Counted from the first letter of the stretch, positions 41,232 to 52,870 are shown. The stretch: 64,000 nt of DNA from Pararge aegeria (GCF_905163445.1 NC_053201.1:8194001-8258000), one strand, 5' to 3'. The notes: generated by a model from the letters alone, not told the origin. Translations and numbers: made by a program.

Positions 41232-41640
41232 ATAAATTATTATATTTATTGGGACGAATATACCTATGCAACCATGCTCGAAAGCTACCATAGACAGGAG
41301 ATCATTTTTATTCCCCAATGGTATAACACAGACAAGGGATACAATTATGTCAATCTGTCAAAGCACGGCAATAGAGGAAAGGAAAAATTAACTCCCGTTT
41401 GACATTATTAGAGTATTATTTGGATATTATTCCCGCCCGTGCAACCATGCTTGAAGAGCGGAAGAGGCTTACTCGAAATGGAGATAAGTTAGTGACATCT
41501 GCATATCTTTTGCGAAAGGTGCAGAAGTCATTTGTCGGATTGAGTACTTATTTGCTTTTATAATAAGAAGAATACCAAGGTAATTAGGACCTGCCAATGC
41601 ATAACTTTAAACGAGGTTTTAATAAATAGAGGTTACTATA
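41232..41640. other. Unannotated stretch
   Basis: No recognised element. Confidence 0.35.
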
Positions 41641-41737
41641 CAATTGATGAATTCCTTAACGACAGGCTGCTTGGAAGCAGGCTCCTCTCTCATCTCTCTC
41701 AAGATAGAAAATTTAAAAGATTGTAAACTGTAAAATG

Positions 41738-41900
41738 ATGTTGATGATGAATATGCTGAGTTTCTTGTCGGCTCTTCTCGGTAGAATCTGCCTTCAGAAC
41801 CGGTGGTAGAGTCACTACAAACAGGCTGACTTGAGGTTTCAAAATTGCCTATAAACTGGGCGTACTTCAAATAAATGAATTTTGAATTTGAATTTGGAAT
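41738..41900 (+). mobile_element. Family E, longest copy
   Basis: TGCTGAGTTTCTTGTCGGCT, CTTCTCGGTAGAATCTGCC, CCGGTGGTAGAGTCACTAC, AGGCTGACTTGAGGTTTCAA, TACTTCAAATAAATGAATTT and a GAATTTGAATTTGG tail. It probably extends upstream to about 41640. A 152-codon minus frame (41619-42077) overlaps it and is spurious. Confidence 0.62.
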
Positions 41901-42289
41901 GGAAAAAATAGGTAGGATAGTTCTTGCGTGGAATAATAATTTATCTGTAGCTTTGTATTGAGTTAGAGAATGTTTTGTGCAGCTAGTGTTGTGTAATCTT
42001 AAGTGCAAATACACGTATGTGCTTGAAATCGATAAGATGCCCGAGTGCACGCCCACTGTTATCCACTTTGTTGCCAATTAGCCGCAGGGTTGCCGCTCAT
42101 ATATTGCAGTGTGCTTAAATTTAAAGTGCCGATTTTGTTAATGTTATTTTTTCTGGTGACCCTAACAAAAAAATATGTGAAATTAGAGTATTAAACGTGG
42201 CTTTGTGTAAACGCTACACGGTTAACAGAAAGCAGAAGAAGGAGATATTTGGCTTATAATTAACTGTATTACCTTTTTCTGACAATTGT
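41901..42289. other. Unannotated stretch
   Basis: No recognised element. Confidence 0.35.
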
Positions 42290-42760
42290 CAAACAATATT
42301 TAAGATATAATAATACTGAAGGTATTCAGATAATAAATCTCTTCTCTCTTTTTGGGCTTCTCCACTACTGGAGGTTGGCCGTCAGCTCAGCGAACTTCTT
42401 GCAGTCTTGCGCCAAGCGAAACAATGTTTCCACGCTTACAATATTGGTCCATTCACGGATGTTGCGCAACCATGACTTCTTCCTCCTTTCAACACGTCGT
42501 TTGCCCTCTTCTTTGCCCATCATTATGAGCTGGAGCAGTTGGTATAGCTCATGTCTCAAAACGTGGCTCAGATATTTGACTTTACGCCTTTTAATATATA
42601 TAAGCAGTAACTCCCGGTTTCTGGCGACGCGTTGGGGTAGGTACTCTCACGTGAGAAGCTTTCTGTGTCGAGCCAATGCGGAGCATTCTACGGTAGCACC
42701 ACATCTCAAAGGCTTCGAGACGTTTCTGAGTATCAGCCTTTAGAGTCCAAGTAATGAATT
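42290..42760 (-). mobile_element. LINE ORF2 C-terminal remnant (frameshifted)
   Basis: From about 42735 one minus frame reads RLEAFEMWCYRRMLRI. After a shift near 42645 another frame gives RRKVKYLSHVLRHELYQLLQ, then RKKSWLRNIREWTNI and AQDCKKFAELTANLQ, stopping at 42368. These are the conserved blocks after the RT domain of a lepidopteran non-LTR ORF2. The catalytic core is absent and at least one indel breaks it. Same family type as 12781-13016. Confidence 0.8.
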
Positions 42761-43020
42761 GTATTTAATAATGCATCATCAAGATCAGCCATACAACAAA
42801 CATTAATTAACGTTAATCTAAGGACATTATTTATTTGATTTGGTTCACTCATGAAATCAGAAACCTGGATACCACTGGTTATTTATTGACTGGTTGCCGA
42901 GTCTCCCCGGAAGAGACAAGTTGGTATTCAATCGCACCGAAATTTATACGAAATACCAACATAAAAACTCGCGGTAAGTCAAATATTAGTGTTTTAAGAT
43001 TATCTTAAACACTTAATAAA

Positions 43021-43323
43021 ATAATCATCATCTTCATCACATCAAACCATTACCGGCTCAATACATAGCCACGGGTCTCCTCCCACAATAAGAAGGGGTT
43101 AAGGCCGTAGGTTACCACGCTGGCCCAGTTAGGATTGGTGAACTCCACAAACCTTTGAGAACATTATGTAGAACTCTCAGGCATGCAGGTTTTCTCGCGG
43201 TTTTTCTTCACCAAGCAAGTAATATATGAATTATTTAAAACTAAGAAAAGTTAGAGGTGCGTGCTGGGATTCGACCTCGGCCCCCCGAAAGTGTAGCTTG
43301 AGCTCCTACCCAATGCTCTATTT
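43021..43323 (-). mobile_element. SINE-B, nearly full-length
   Basis: ATAATCATCATCTTCATC tail, CATTACCGGCTCAATACATA, CCACAATAAGAAGGGGTTAA, GAACTCTCAGGCATGCAGG, GCTGGGATTCGACCTCGG (reversed B box region), CCGAAAGTGTAGC. The head ends in CTACCCAATGCTCT, where family F begins. Confidence 0.87.
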
Positions 43324-43500
43324 TATTTATTTATTTATACTCTTTATTTGTATACCATTCATAAAAACGAGAAAAAAAAGAACAAACACATGAAGAATGA
43401 AGCAGGATACAAAACGCGGCTTTATCTTTGTATCTAAGTAGCGATCTGTGCCAGGCAACCTTAGGATTAGGAAAACTAAAAAGAACAACGAATAGGTGGG
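43324..43500 (-). mobile_element. Family F repeat
   Basis: In reverse it has CCTAATCCTAAGGTTGCCTG, AGATCGCTACTTAGATAC, and an AATAAAGAGTATAAATAAATAAAT end. It matches 47735-47880. The AATAAA is part of the repeat and not evidence for a host gene end. Confidence 0.6.
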
Positions 43501-43974
43501 GTACACTATTTAATACATACATACGAATATCTACATACTAATATATAAACCAGACTACACAAATACAACAATACTATTTATTTATTTATAAAGGACAACC
43601 AACAGTAGATACATTAAAACATGCTTTTTTTTGAATGGAATGAGTCACATAGTAAATGTTCAACTATTTACAGGTTATCACAGCATGCATTAAAATGTAA
43701 AAAAGTCATTCTTATAAATTATTTACAATTAATTATTAGTCAGTTAATATAAACCTTTAAAAGTATAAAAGTATAAATATTTAAAGCTAAATTACAATAA
43801 AAAAAATAACTTAATCAATTATTAGGAGACAAAACAAAACAAAAATGAATTAAATCGGATTATTATAATCGGATATACTATTGATAAATATAAAAAATAA
43901 ATATACTAATACATATTTTAACATACCATAAATACTTAAATATGAGTTTGAGTAGATAAATAAATAATAATAGT
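43501..43974. other. Unannotated AT-rich stretch
   Basis: No recognised element. Confidence 0.35.
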
Positions 43975-44195
43975 TATCTTTACTGAGCGAGATAGTGAGC
44001 CTTACAAGCATTCTTAGATATGCCCAGTGACTTCGGCTGTCTTATGTTCAATGGAAGTGCATTTCACAATTCAGTAGCTTTGACAGTGAACGAATGCTTA
44101 TAAAACTTTGTTTTGTGGAACGGCATGCTCAAAGTCCGCGTACGACTCGATCTAAGATCGGACTGCAATCTAAGAAGTTTGAACCTCTCCTTAAG
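43975..44195 (-). mobile_element. LINE RT C-terminal tail with nonsense mutation
   Basis: The minus frame gives SRTRTLSMPFHKTKFYKHSF, TVKATEL, a TGA stop at 44064-44066 where the family has Trp, then NALPLNIRQPKSLGISKNAC and KAHYLAQ. The F-TVKATELWNxLP...SL..FK pattern is the end of CR1/Jockey-like ORF2. The Trp-to-stop change shows decay. Confidence 0.7.
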
Positions 44196-44824
44196 ATAAG
44201 AAGGAGTCTTGGAATTAAATAACACACAGCTATCATCGCTTCAATAAAATAACAAAAAACTAGTATCGAAATTCTAAAAATGAAAATTATATTATACTTA
44301 CTATGTCATGTTACTTATTTTATCTCATACATTTAGCAATGTAATCCCGACATCATAAATAGAAGATGATTATGTGTGATTTCAATACAAAATTATTTAA
44401 TATTATTTAAATTGGTAAATACTATGGAAAAATAAATTTATTTCATTAGAATTGTTAATCAAACACAAACCTTCATAAACGTAAATGTACACCGTATAAT
44501 CCTTAAATACAAATGGGTCGTAAAAAACCTCTCGTTGAAACGGTAAAAAACGAAGCGTATCTTTCCCTAAATTCGAATACGGAAATACAACCCTGCGTAT
44601 CCCTGAACAAGCATTTTGTGGGGACATGCTTATATATTTTCTAAATCGAAATACGAGCTAACAGCCGGGCGAAACACGTTTGTATAAATTCTTCTTCTGT
44701 AATAAATGTAAACAAAGCTCCATATATTGTTAGGAATAATTCGTGACGATTTTATTTTGACATTTATTTTATTTCTTTTATGAATATAACCTAAAATAAA
44801 GTATGTAAAACTAAATAAAATCTA
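44196..44824. other. Unannotated stretch
   Basis: No recognised element; the 74-codon minus frame at 44403-44627 has no motif. Confidence 0.35.
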
Positions 44825-44945
44825 AAACGTCTTCGAAACCACCGCAGCGAGGCACAGTGCCTAAGATTCTGGCAGCATTTTGGATGGCCAAACTAATTCT
44901 TTGGCCGAGGTCTCACCGGTAGACTCGATAACCCTTTTTGATAAT
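44825..44945 (-). mobile_element. Retroelement ORF C-terminus (RISLAIQ motif), damaged
   Basis: The minus frame reads a stop then DLGQRISLAIQNAARILGTV and PRCGG. This is the same motif as 30195-30376 (QRLSLAIQRGNSASILGT). The upstream part has a stop codon. Confidence 0.5.
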
Positions 44946-47082
44946 TCTTTAAAAGAATTTCATTAATTCAATTTATTTTCACATTCAACATTTTTGCTCA
45001 AACTGACATAGACCCAACATAGATCTCCTGCTATAAGGCAAATAATCTACCTATCCCGTCATAAGTCCCGACAATTTTTAAGTGTTCACAAGGAAGAATA
45101 TTTTATTCTGAGAAATAAGTAAAAATTTGAGGTAAAAAAATCGAATAAAAACTTTTAGTTACATTAGAAAATAAGAATAGAAAATCTTTGTTTGCTGGTA
45201 TTCATTTCGTGTTATTTAAGGTGAAGATAAAGTTTATCTATATAGAATACTAGTGTATGCCCACGACTTCAACTGTGTTGGATTTCTGATATCTTTTGAG
45301 TAGGAAGTGCATTTGTCGCGTGCTACCCTGCCGCAACATTGCGCGCTACCGCGTACAACCGCGCCGTATTAGTACCGGTACGTTTTAGCGAAAGAGCATC
45401 GGCGATAATCTTCAAACTGAGTATACGTCCTAATTACTCAGTTTGAAAGACAGTTTGTGTACTTTAAATACCAGAAACGATAAAGGTATTTATTTTGATA
45501 TAATATGTTGTCCCGGAATTTTTTAGAAGAGTAACAATTCCAACATACATTATTTTCATTGCAGATTTTTTTCCTGAAGAGAAGTCCTGAGAAGTCGGAA
45601 ATGAAATGAAACTTAATTGATATTCTCTTATGTAATATATTATATTATATAAGAGAATATTAATAAGTTTCATATTCACATAGTATTTTCGAATTCGACT
45701 CTGACGGTCGGACAGACGGACGGCGGACTGACACTTTGGACGGATGGAAACTATCATAAGAAACAAAAATCGACTTCAAAAGCAAAGCCATAAAATAAAC
45801 TTAAAATTAAGAAACACTTTGGTATTTGTTGTGTGAAACTAAATTACGAAACACAGAAAAAAAGTTCAAAGTTACCTTTAACGCGTAGTAAGGATTTCTT
45901 AGTTACTATATATTTGGCAAATAGAAATTGCAAAAAGTTGTGGAAATACAAAAGTGCAAGGAACGGAGTTTGTAACGTTCAGAAATCGAATCCAGCCAGG
46001 TCACGTTCTTGAACAAAAGTGCATACTTACCTACAATTTCAAGAAGAACAGGGCCAACGCTCTGCCAGTAAGATCGCAAACACAGTTTTCCAATCATCTC
46101 AACGCTAGTAGATTTCTGTAAATCTAATTGAAATTGACTTAACGTATGCCGGTATATCCATTACGTGATTGCGCACTGGAATGAGGTTAGATATCGTAAT
46201 TATATGAGTACATTATGTCTTTGAATATATCGGATAAAGGATCGTGTGTTGATAATATAAAAACGATACTTAGTGTGTAGTGAAATATGTAGTCAAATTA
46301 TATAATCTATCGTAGACTTTCTATTACATGTATTAGTACATTTTTCTAGGTAGTTGTACTCTTACTTGTAGATAATGATAGTAATATTTAATTTGATATG
46401 TCATCTGAGGATTGGATTGATAATTATTTTCTGGCGTTGAATGTTTTTAAGCATCACCAGAAGTAGGGACGATTGTGAAGCCCTGCCAGAGGTTTGAAAT
46501 AAATAATAACATAAATTTTTTGAAGACGACCCCAGACCTCGACTACTAAGACCTACATCTGTGTGATGTAACGAAACGAAAACCTTGACTTTATCGGCGA
46601 CTATAATTTGGGCCATTTTATAGGGTTCTCCTCTCCAGGTTGCAAAAGATGTGTGGCGGGCGTTTCTAGGGTTGTGAGAGGTTGGGTTTTTTGGCAGATC
46701 GTGGATCGTGATTTGGGGTGCTCCACGCCGCTACATAATATGACAAAAGACAAAAGAAAAATTGTAACAGACGACACGCAACTCTTGCTGAAAACATTTC
46801 CCGCTTGTATTACTGCACGGGTAATACCTACCTACCATACATTGCATTTACACATTGCAAGTTTAATTAGAAAGTTTAAATTGTCCAAAAACTAAATAAC
46901 ATAATTAGGTTCAACTAGGTCAGGTCTTTCTTCTCAAACGAAGCAGCGGACTAAGCGGACTCTGTTAACTTGTTTAAAATAATTATTTTGGGTAACTAAT
47001 GTTTTAAGTAACAGTAAAAAGATCATATTATCGTGGTGAAATCATACCTTCCTTCATTTTTTTTACACTAATATACTAATTT
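44946..47082. other. Mostly unannotated; Helitron-like trace and hairpins
   Basis: A minus-strand Helitron-like terminus (ACTAGTGTATGCCCACGAC) lies at 45249-45280. Inverted pairs occur at 45411-45423/45435-45447 (13 bp exact) and 45620-45638/45642-45660 (19 bp, one mismatch, with looser pairing out to 45608 and 45672). The 95-codon frame at 46608-46895 shows no motif. Confidence 0.4.
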
Positions 47083-47328
47083 ATACTACGACCCTAAATA
47101 CACCGCCATCTAGCCCCAAAATAAGCGTAGCTTGTGTTATGGGTACTAGTATGACAAATGAATATTTTTATGAATAATATACATAAATACTTAGAATATA
47201 CATATAAACACCCAGACACTGAAAAACATTCATGCTCATCACACAAACATTTACCAGTAGTGGGAATCGAACCCACGGCCTAGGACTCAGAAATCAGGGT
47301 CGCTGCCCACTGCGCCAATCGGCCGTCA
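47083..47328 (-). mobile_element. SINE-A, full-length
   Basis: ACCGCCATCTAGCCCCAAAA, AGCGTAGCTTGTGTTATGG, CACCCAGACACTGAAAAAC, GGGAATCGAACCCACGGCC (intact reversed B box) and CCCACTGCGCCAATCGGCC (A-box region). One of the least diverged copies. Confidence 0.9.
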
Positions 47329-47734
47329 AGAGTGAGTCTCTCCTCTGTAAAGGGACGGAACGATTTAGCTCTTAGACTAATTCTTATACATAGAATTACA
47401 AACATACAGAATCCTCATTCAACCATTATTGCAATGAAGTGCATAGTGTCCAAAAACAGTGCCGAGCCAAATGTTGCTAGCTCACAATTTTATTCTCATT
47501 TTCACATTTTAGGGTAAACATTTAGAACATTAGAGCTAAAATAATTCCTGTCAACAGCTAAATCGATTGAAGTGACTAACCGCCTGATCGAGTGAAGTGA
47601 CTAACACTACTAAAGTTGAGTGTTGTTTTTAATATTATTACTAATTTATGTGTGTAATCTAGAAAAGTATTAGTGTGTAATTATAGTAAGTATATATGTA
47701 ATAATAATACACCCCGCCAATCGGTTTATCTTGG
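47329..47734. other. Unannotated stretch
   Basis: No recognised element. Confidence 0.35.
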
Positions 47735-47880
47735 TTTTCCTAATCCTAAGGTTGCCTGGAAGAGATCGCCTTTTGTATCCTACTTTCTAAGTTTCCTCTT
47801 ATTATGTCCATTGTTTTTTTTCTGTTTATGGTGTAGGAATAAAGTGTACCTATTAATAAAATAAATAAATGCTTCAATAT
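47735..47880 (+). mobile_element. Family F repeat
   Basis: TTTTCCTAATCCTAAGGTTG, CCTGGAAGAGATCGCC, TTTTGTATCCTACTTTCTAAG, ending GGAATAAAGTGTACC and AATAAATAAAT. Confidence 0.6.
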
Positions 47881-49117
47881 TAGTCGTGTAAGGTTACCGT
47901 ATTCTAATTCTGTCTTTAAAATAATTCCGTTTGCGGGATTTAAGGGTTTTTATGATATTGTCTCGCGAAAGAGCCACTGAACTTTCAACACAAAATTGCT
48001 TCATTTTGAGTAATGGCGGCGTATGGAATTTGATGTTGACGCGAAGAGTTGTAGGCTTGACCACCAGCACTAGCCATCAATGATAATTTTGTCAGACGGA
48101 TGCTGGCTGTGTAGTGGATGTCATCGATTCTTGAAATTTGTAGATTCTCTAGTAGCGTATGTAGATACGTTTGCTGCTAGAGAGCCTAAAGATATTAATC
48201 CAAAGAACTATGATCCCAACATTAAACAGAAATTAGCTGTGGCTAAATAAAGTCGTGATGATCATAGTCATTTTGAAGTTAACATCCAAAGATGGGGTGC
48301 CAATTAGTGCCAATTTCCTAATTCGAAGCTGCAACTTGAAATGTATCGTGAGAAAACTCTAAATTCCTGGCCATAATTGGTCCGAATAGGGAATCGAAGT
48401 CAAAAAGATACGATCTAGACTATCAGTCATGACATAGATCTAGTCAGTTACTTGATCAATGAAACGTTATATAACATAGTTTCTCTTTGGAAAGCCTGTT
48501 CTATCCCAAACCAATATCAATAGAGCGTTGTGTGCAGATTAAGTTGAAGCCTGCCAAGCACGTGGCAGGTCACCGATGCGATGAAACGATCTAATTATCT
48601 GCATCTCTCATCTCTCATCCATGTGTCTGTCATCTCTGTCGGGCGGTTGTTACCGTGACTGCATCAGGGTGTCTGCTAAATCATAATTTCATAATAGTGG
48701 CTAGGCGATTTCATTGTGGAGATCACGACATTTCCGAACAGTCTAGTAGAGATCTTCTTTTAATTGTGCGTTTTAAAGTCAAACTCTGATGATGCTCCGA
48801 CATCGGAGAAAACACCTTTCAGTCACTACATATAAAAACTTAAAAAATATATAACACACTACTCAGATTTTTGTGGTTATCACAGATTATATCAGATTAA
48901 TTTTAATGTAATCGTATTCTGAAAGTCCATGTTGGACAAGCTCCTATCCAACAGTGTGGAAAGAGTGTTTCGATGAAAAAGAAGTTCTACAAAGAATATC
49001 CAAGGCAGATATATTCCCAACGAGTTTTCGTTTACAACATTGAAGCCAAAAACTGAAGCTTTCAAGTTAAGCCCATTCAGCAGAAGTTCACTCCAAAATT
49101 TATATGGGCCGAGGAAT
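47881..49117. other. Unannotated stretch with a CCGACATCGGAG motif
   Basis: CTGATGATGCTCCGACATCG at about 48786 resembles the CTCCGAAACCGAAGCATCCT block (reversed) of the 37-kb element. A short ATGTAGATACGTTTGC-type inverted pair lies near 48150. No gene. Confidence 0.35.
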
Positions 49118-49436
49118 ATCATCATCGTCATCATATTAACCCATTACTGGCCCACTACAGGGCACGGGTCACTCCCCACAATGAGAAGGGGTAAGGCCGT
49201 AGTCCATCACGCTGGCCCAGTGCGGATTGGTGGACTACACACACCTAAGAGAACGTTATGTAGAGCTTTCAGGCATGGAGATTTCTCACGATGTTTTCCA
49301 TAACCGTTGAAGCACGTGATGTTTTAATTATTCAAAAAAGGCATATAACTTAGGAAACTTAGAGATGTGTGCTGGATGTCGAACTCGCTCCCCAAAGTGA
49401 AGTCGAAGTCCTTCCCGCTGAACTATCGCCGCTTCG
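49118..49436 (-). mobile_element. SINE-B, full-length
   Basis: ATCATCATCGTCATCATATT tail, CCCACTACAGGGCACGGG, CCACAATGAGAAGGGG, CACGCTGGCCCAGTGCGG, TTTCAGGCATGGAG, GATGTCGAACTCGCTCCCC and CTATCGCCGCTTC. The best-preserved end-to-end minus copy. Confidence 0.9.
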
Positions 49437-49452
49437 GCCGAGAAATATAAGA

Positions 49453-49477
49453 AATTCAATTCAATTCAATTCAATTC
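49453..49477. repeat. (AATTC)n pentanucleotide repeat
   Basis: Five units of AATTC/ATTCA directly after the SINE-B head. Confidence 0.9.
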
Positions 49478-50424
49478 CGTTATTAATAAAACACAATATG
49501 CTCAGTGCGCATACAGCCTGTACAGTACAGTAATAATTAATTTTGCTATACGCCACCCCGCAAACATTAGTGCACTGCAGCTTTCAGTCAGAACAGATTC
49601 ATGTATTCGCAGCAGTGATATACGAAACGCTGCAATGGCTTGTAGTCAAATCTGGGTGATTTAAAAAGGTCATTGCCTAACAAATCGTGATATAGACGTG
49701 ATTAATAATAAAAAAGTGTGTGCGTGTAACCTTTACGCGCGATTAAAGCAAAACTTTTATTTTTTATTTATTGATAAAACAGTAAAATGTTCCTGGGACT
49801 ACGCCATTTCATTTAATATTTACTATTTAATTTTATATTCTATTTAAAATTCATTAATATCACTTTAACTTTTTTTTTATAAATATTTTCATTTGTCAAA
49901 TAGAATAATTGAGAGTAGAAAATTGAAGGTTACATCAGCACATGTAAATATAACCTTGTCATTGAATATTATAGAATGTCGCAATCGTCAGAAAATTTAT
50001 TAATAATGTATTTATTATAATAGTAATAAATAGACAAGTATATTTAGAGATTTTCAAAAAAAAATTATTCACTTTGCTATTCACAATTGATCCGTTTGAA
50101 AATATTGGAAATAAATAATCCTAATTGATTATGATATTTATGGCGTATTATTATTTTTAATTAGCGGAAACTACACAGACGTCTGTCATAAGCGTTACTT
50201 CCGTCAGAAAAAAATCTGAGTTACTCCCTAGTCTAGCCTAAAGAAGTTCTACTTCAAAAATAACTATACGTTCTTGTGAAATTATAGCTAAGTACTATTA
50301 ATGGGTGTCCTTAAAATTTAAACCCTATTATAAATTGCCTTGTAGGTATATAATAAAACTAGATTCCTACGAAGTGCCGCCCTCTTGTGCCTTAAATAAA
50401 TAAATATATATATATTTTTTAACT
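49478..50424. other. Unannotated stretch
   Basis: About 0.95 kb with no recognised element except a CCCTCTTGTGCC trace at about 50380. Confidence 0.35.
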
Positions 50425-50620
50425 GTAACAGAATAGCGCTTCACCACAATCTAACCTGATGGAAAGTGTAGATGTGGCCTAAGATGGGACACGCTTGCCA
50501 AGAAGATGCTTATTAACTCTTGTTGAGATACCCAGGTTGTAAGAATTAGGAAACTCAAAACTCGGAAGGGTGTTCACTCGTTCATATGCATGGGAATGGG
50601 TTTACGGAAGCAACTCAATG
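50425..50620. repeat. LINE-tail-like repeat (ACCTGATGGAAAGTG)
   Basis: GCGCTTCACCACAATCTAACC, TGATGGAAAGTGTAGATG, CCTAAGATGGGACACGC and TTGCCAAGAAGATGCTTATT are recognisable as a common lepidopteran repeat. No second copy here. Confidence 0.4.
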
Positions 50621-50689
50621 GATCGCATATGATTGGAAAACCAGTATTTCAAATTCATTACGCTACGCTTCCAACTTCTAATAATACCT

Positions 50690-50720
50690 ATTTCAGTCGA
50701 AGCCGGGTCTCTAGCTAGTA
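50690..50720 (+). mobile_element. Helitron-like 3' terminus
   Basis: TCAGTCGAAGCCGGGTCTCTAG, then CTAG|T. Only the terminus is recognisable. Confidence 0.4.
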
Positions 50721-51050
50721 TAACAAAAAAAAAACTATCCTTTTGCAGCTTATCGGAAGATATATGCATGTCATACATAGCAATGATTCATACAAAAATC
50801 CTTGTCGAAATTCCACGGGAACATCGCTCGGCGCTTCAATATCATCGAGTTATTGTTTCACTCGCTCTATACGCCCGGGAATAGGTTTACGGAACTAGCT
50901 CAACGGATCAAGGGTGCATACAAATTGGATTCAGTCTGAACGAGACGAAAGCAGCCAGCTTTTACAATGTTTTCCATTCTAAAAATTTTCTAGAGCAAAT
51001 CGTGAAATTTTAGCATTTATTCGAACGTATTTACGGATATCTAGTGGTTT

Positions 51051-51215
51051 GTCGGCCGATTGGCGCAGTGTGCAGCGATCCTGCTTTCTGAGTCCAAAGC
51101 CTGGAAACTGTTTGAATGTGTAAAGTGTCTGGGTATTTATATGTATATTATAAGTATTTATGTATATTATTCATTAAAATATCCATCATTCATCTTAGTA
51201 CCCCCTGGTCCCAAC
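51051..51215 (+). mobile_element. SINE-A, B box deleted
   Basis: TCGGCCGATTGGCGCAGTG, TGCTTTCTGAGTCCAAAGCC, then a jump to TGGAAACTGTTTGAATGTG and GTCTGGGTATTTATATG. The GGTTCGATTCC segment is lost, so pol III initiation is unlikely. The 3' third is also absent. Confidence 0.85.
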
Positions 51216-51269
51216 CAGACTAGTCGGTTGTAGTAGTGTAGTAGCTCGGATTTATTCCATTCTTTGTAC

Positions 51270-51410
51270 GCTACATTGCCTGCAATTAAACTTTTTGGAA
51301 AATGAAATCAATTCGAAGTCTTTACTGCTTTCAACTCGAAACATTCAGTGATCTAATTTTCATAGCGAGCTTGTGGTACACTCGTAAAGTCGAGGAGTGA
51401 CGCAATTATA
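51270..51410 (+). repeat. Direct-repeat unit 1 (GCTACATTGC..AATTAAACT)
   Basis: GCTACATTGCCTGCAATTAAA, AAATGAAATCAATTCGAAG, CAGTGATCTAATTTTCATAG, GAGGAGTGACGCAATTA. It recurs about 590 bp downstream. Confidence 0.6.
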
Positions 51411-51857
51411 GTACGGTCCTTTTCAGTTTCAGTACGAGTGGAGTCCTCGTTCGACACAATCTAGGTCTAGGTCCTATACTCATAGCTTGGAATGAAATTA
51501 TTCTTTGAACGCTCAGTGCCTGATTAAACAAGCGCGGGACCCGTAGCAAATTCTTCAAAAGAGCCCTTGATCTGCTATTGGTTCTTAAGTATAAAGTGGT
51601 AAAAATACAATTCAATACTCAATACGTATAAACGTATCTTAAATACAATACGTATTTTCTATCTATAGGTTACAATTTTGTGGGTAATTAATAGTGTAGT
51701 AAAATAACTATAGGCGATGTCCTGTGTGCGTGTGCGTGAGCGTGCTGCCTGTCAGTCAGTCAGGCAGAGATGAGCGGTATTAAATATGCGGGGCCCTTTA
51801 GCGCAGGGCCAATAGCAATTACTACTCTTGCTACGTGGTTAATCCGGCACTGTATAA

Positions 51858-52035
51858 GCTACATTGCGTTTAATTAAACTATTTGAAAGTGAAATCAATT
51901 CTAAAACCTGCACTACTTTAAACTCTCGTCGAAACTGAATTCAATTTGAATGCTGCACGGATTCGGTGATCTAATTTTGTTAGCCTATTGCCCAGCCTGT
52001 GGTATACTGTCGACGAGTGAAGCAATTCATTAAAG
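51858..52035 (+). repeat. Direct-repeat unit 2
   Basis: GCTACATTGCGTTTAATTAAA, GTGAAATCAATTCTAAAAC, CGGTGATCTAATTTTGTTAG, GACGAGTGAAGCAATTC. It has an insertion relative to unit 1 around 51925-51960. Confidence 0.6.
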
Positions 52036-52088
52036 CCGGCTATATTGGAGAATTTTGACAGGAAGTAAATTAATGCGTCATGGATGCG

Positions 52089-52395
52089 CAGCGGTGATAG
52101 CCCAGTGGTTAGGACTACTTCACTTTCGGGGGAGCGAGTTCGAATCCCGGCGCGCACCTCTTACTTTTCTAATTTATGTGCGTTCAATTAAAATATCGCT
52201 TGCTTCAGCGGTAAATGAAAACATCGTGAGAAAAACTACGTACCTGAGAGTTCTCCATTATGTTGGTGTGTGAAGGCCACCAATCCGCACTGGGCCAGCG
52301 TGGTGGACTACGGCTTTCACCCCTTCTCATTGTGGCAGCAGACCCGTGCCCTGTAGTGGGCCGGTAATGTGTTGAACGATTATGTCGATAATGAG
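52089..52395 (+). mobile_element. SINE-B, full-length, intact promoter boxes
   Basis: A-box region AGCGGTGATAGCCCAGTGGT, B box GAGTTCGAATCCCGG, AATTTATGTGCGTTCAATTA, AAACATCGTGAG, CCACCAATCCGCACTGGGCC, CCCTGTAGTGGGCCGGTAAT and a decayed tail. This is the best plus-strand reference for SINE-B. Confidence 0.92.
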
Positions 52396-52535
52396 ATGCA
52401 CAACATATGACAATAATTAATAAGTAGTAGATTAATTACCAATTTTTTATATGAATTTAGAAGGGATTTCACAAAAAAGGCTCATAAGATGGCTGTCATA
52501 TCATATCATCTATCATCCATAATGATATTACCAGA

Positions 52536-52715
52536 AAAAAATATCTTCATCATTATCATCATACGCAGCCTAATAATGTCTCGCCTCTCTTGGGAGAGCC
52601 GGTTTAAGATTACATGACCACCACGCTGCTCCAATGCGGGTTGGTGAGCTTTAACGACTGTTGTCACTAAGTTAGTGAAAATAGCTGGGGCTGCCGGCTT
52701 AACGTGCTCTCGAAG
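52536..52715 (-). mobile_element. LINE-tail-like repeat (GCTTTAACGACTG)
   Basis: A reversed (GAT)n start, then CTCTTGGGAGAGCCGG, CACCACGCTGCTCCAATGCG, GGTTGGTGAGCTTTAACGAC and GCTCTCGAAGCACGGAGG. I recognise it as a repeated lepidopteran 3' region, probably RTE-related because of the tail. Confidence 0.45.
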
Positions 52716-52800
52716 CACGGAGGTTGACACGTTGAACATCCCAACTCTGGGCAGGTACTGAAAATTCTTTAACAGAATAAACAATAACAGAACAAGATAT

Positions 52801-52870
52801 TTTTTTTTCCCCGTACTGGGTTTCGCACCCAGGAACTCGTGTTCCTAACATGCTACGACCAACGAGGCCT
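52801..52870 (-). mobile_element. SINE-D head fragment
   Basis: Reversed, it reads AGGCCTCGTTGGTCGTAGC, CATGTTAGGAACACG, then CCTGGGTGCGAAACCC. The head order matches SINE-D at 57428, with a mutated B box. Confidence 0.55.

Noticed and set aside
41619..42077. 152-codon minus-strand frame, the longest in the window
   Set aside because: It overlaps the family E repeat on the opposite strand, has low-complexity Ser/Thr composition and no motif. It is a chance frame.
43324..43500. AATAAA motifs as polyadenylation sites of host genes (also 47840, 58563)
   Set aside because: They belong to repeat family F and recur at the same place in each copy.
46608..46895. 95-codon frame rich in basic residues
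   Set aside because: No motif, no neighbouring exon-like frame and no promoter evidence.
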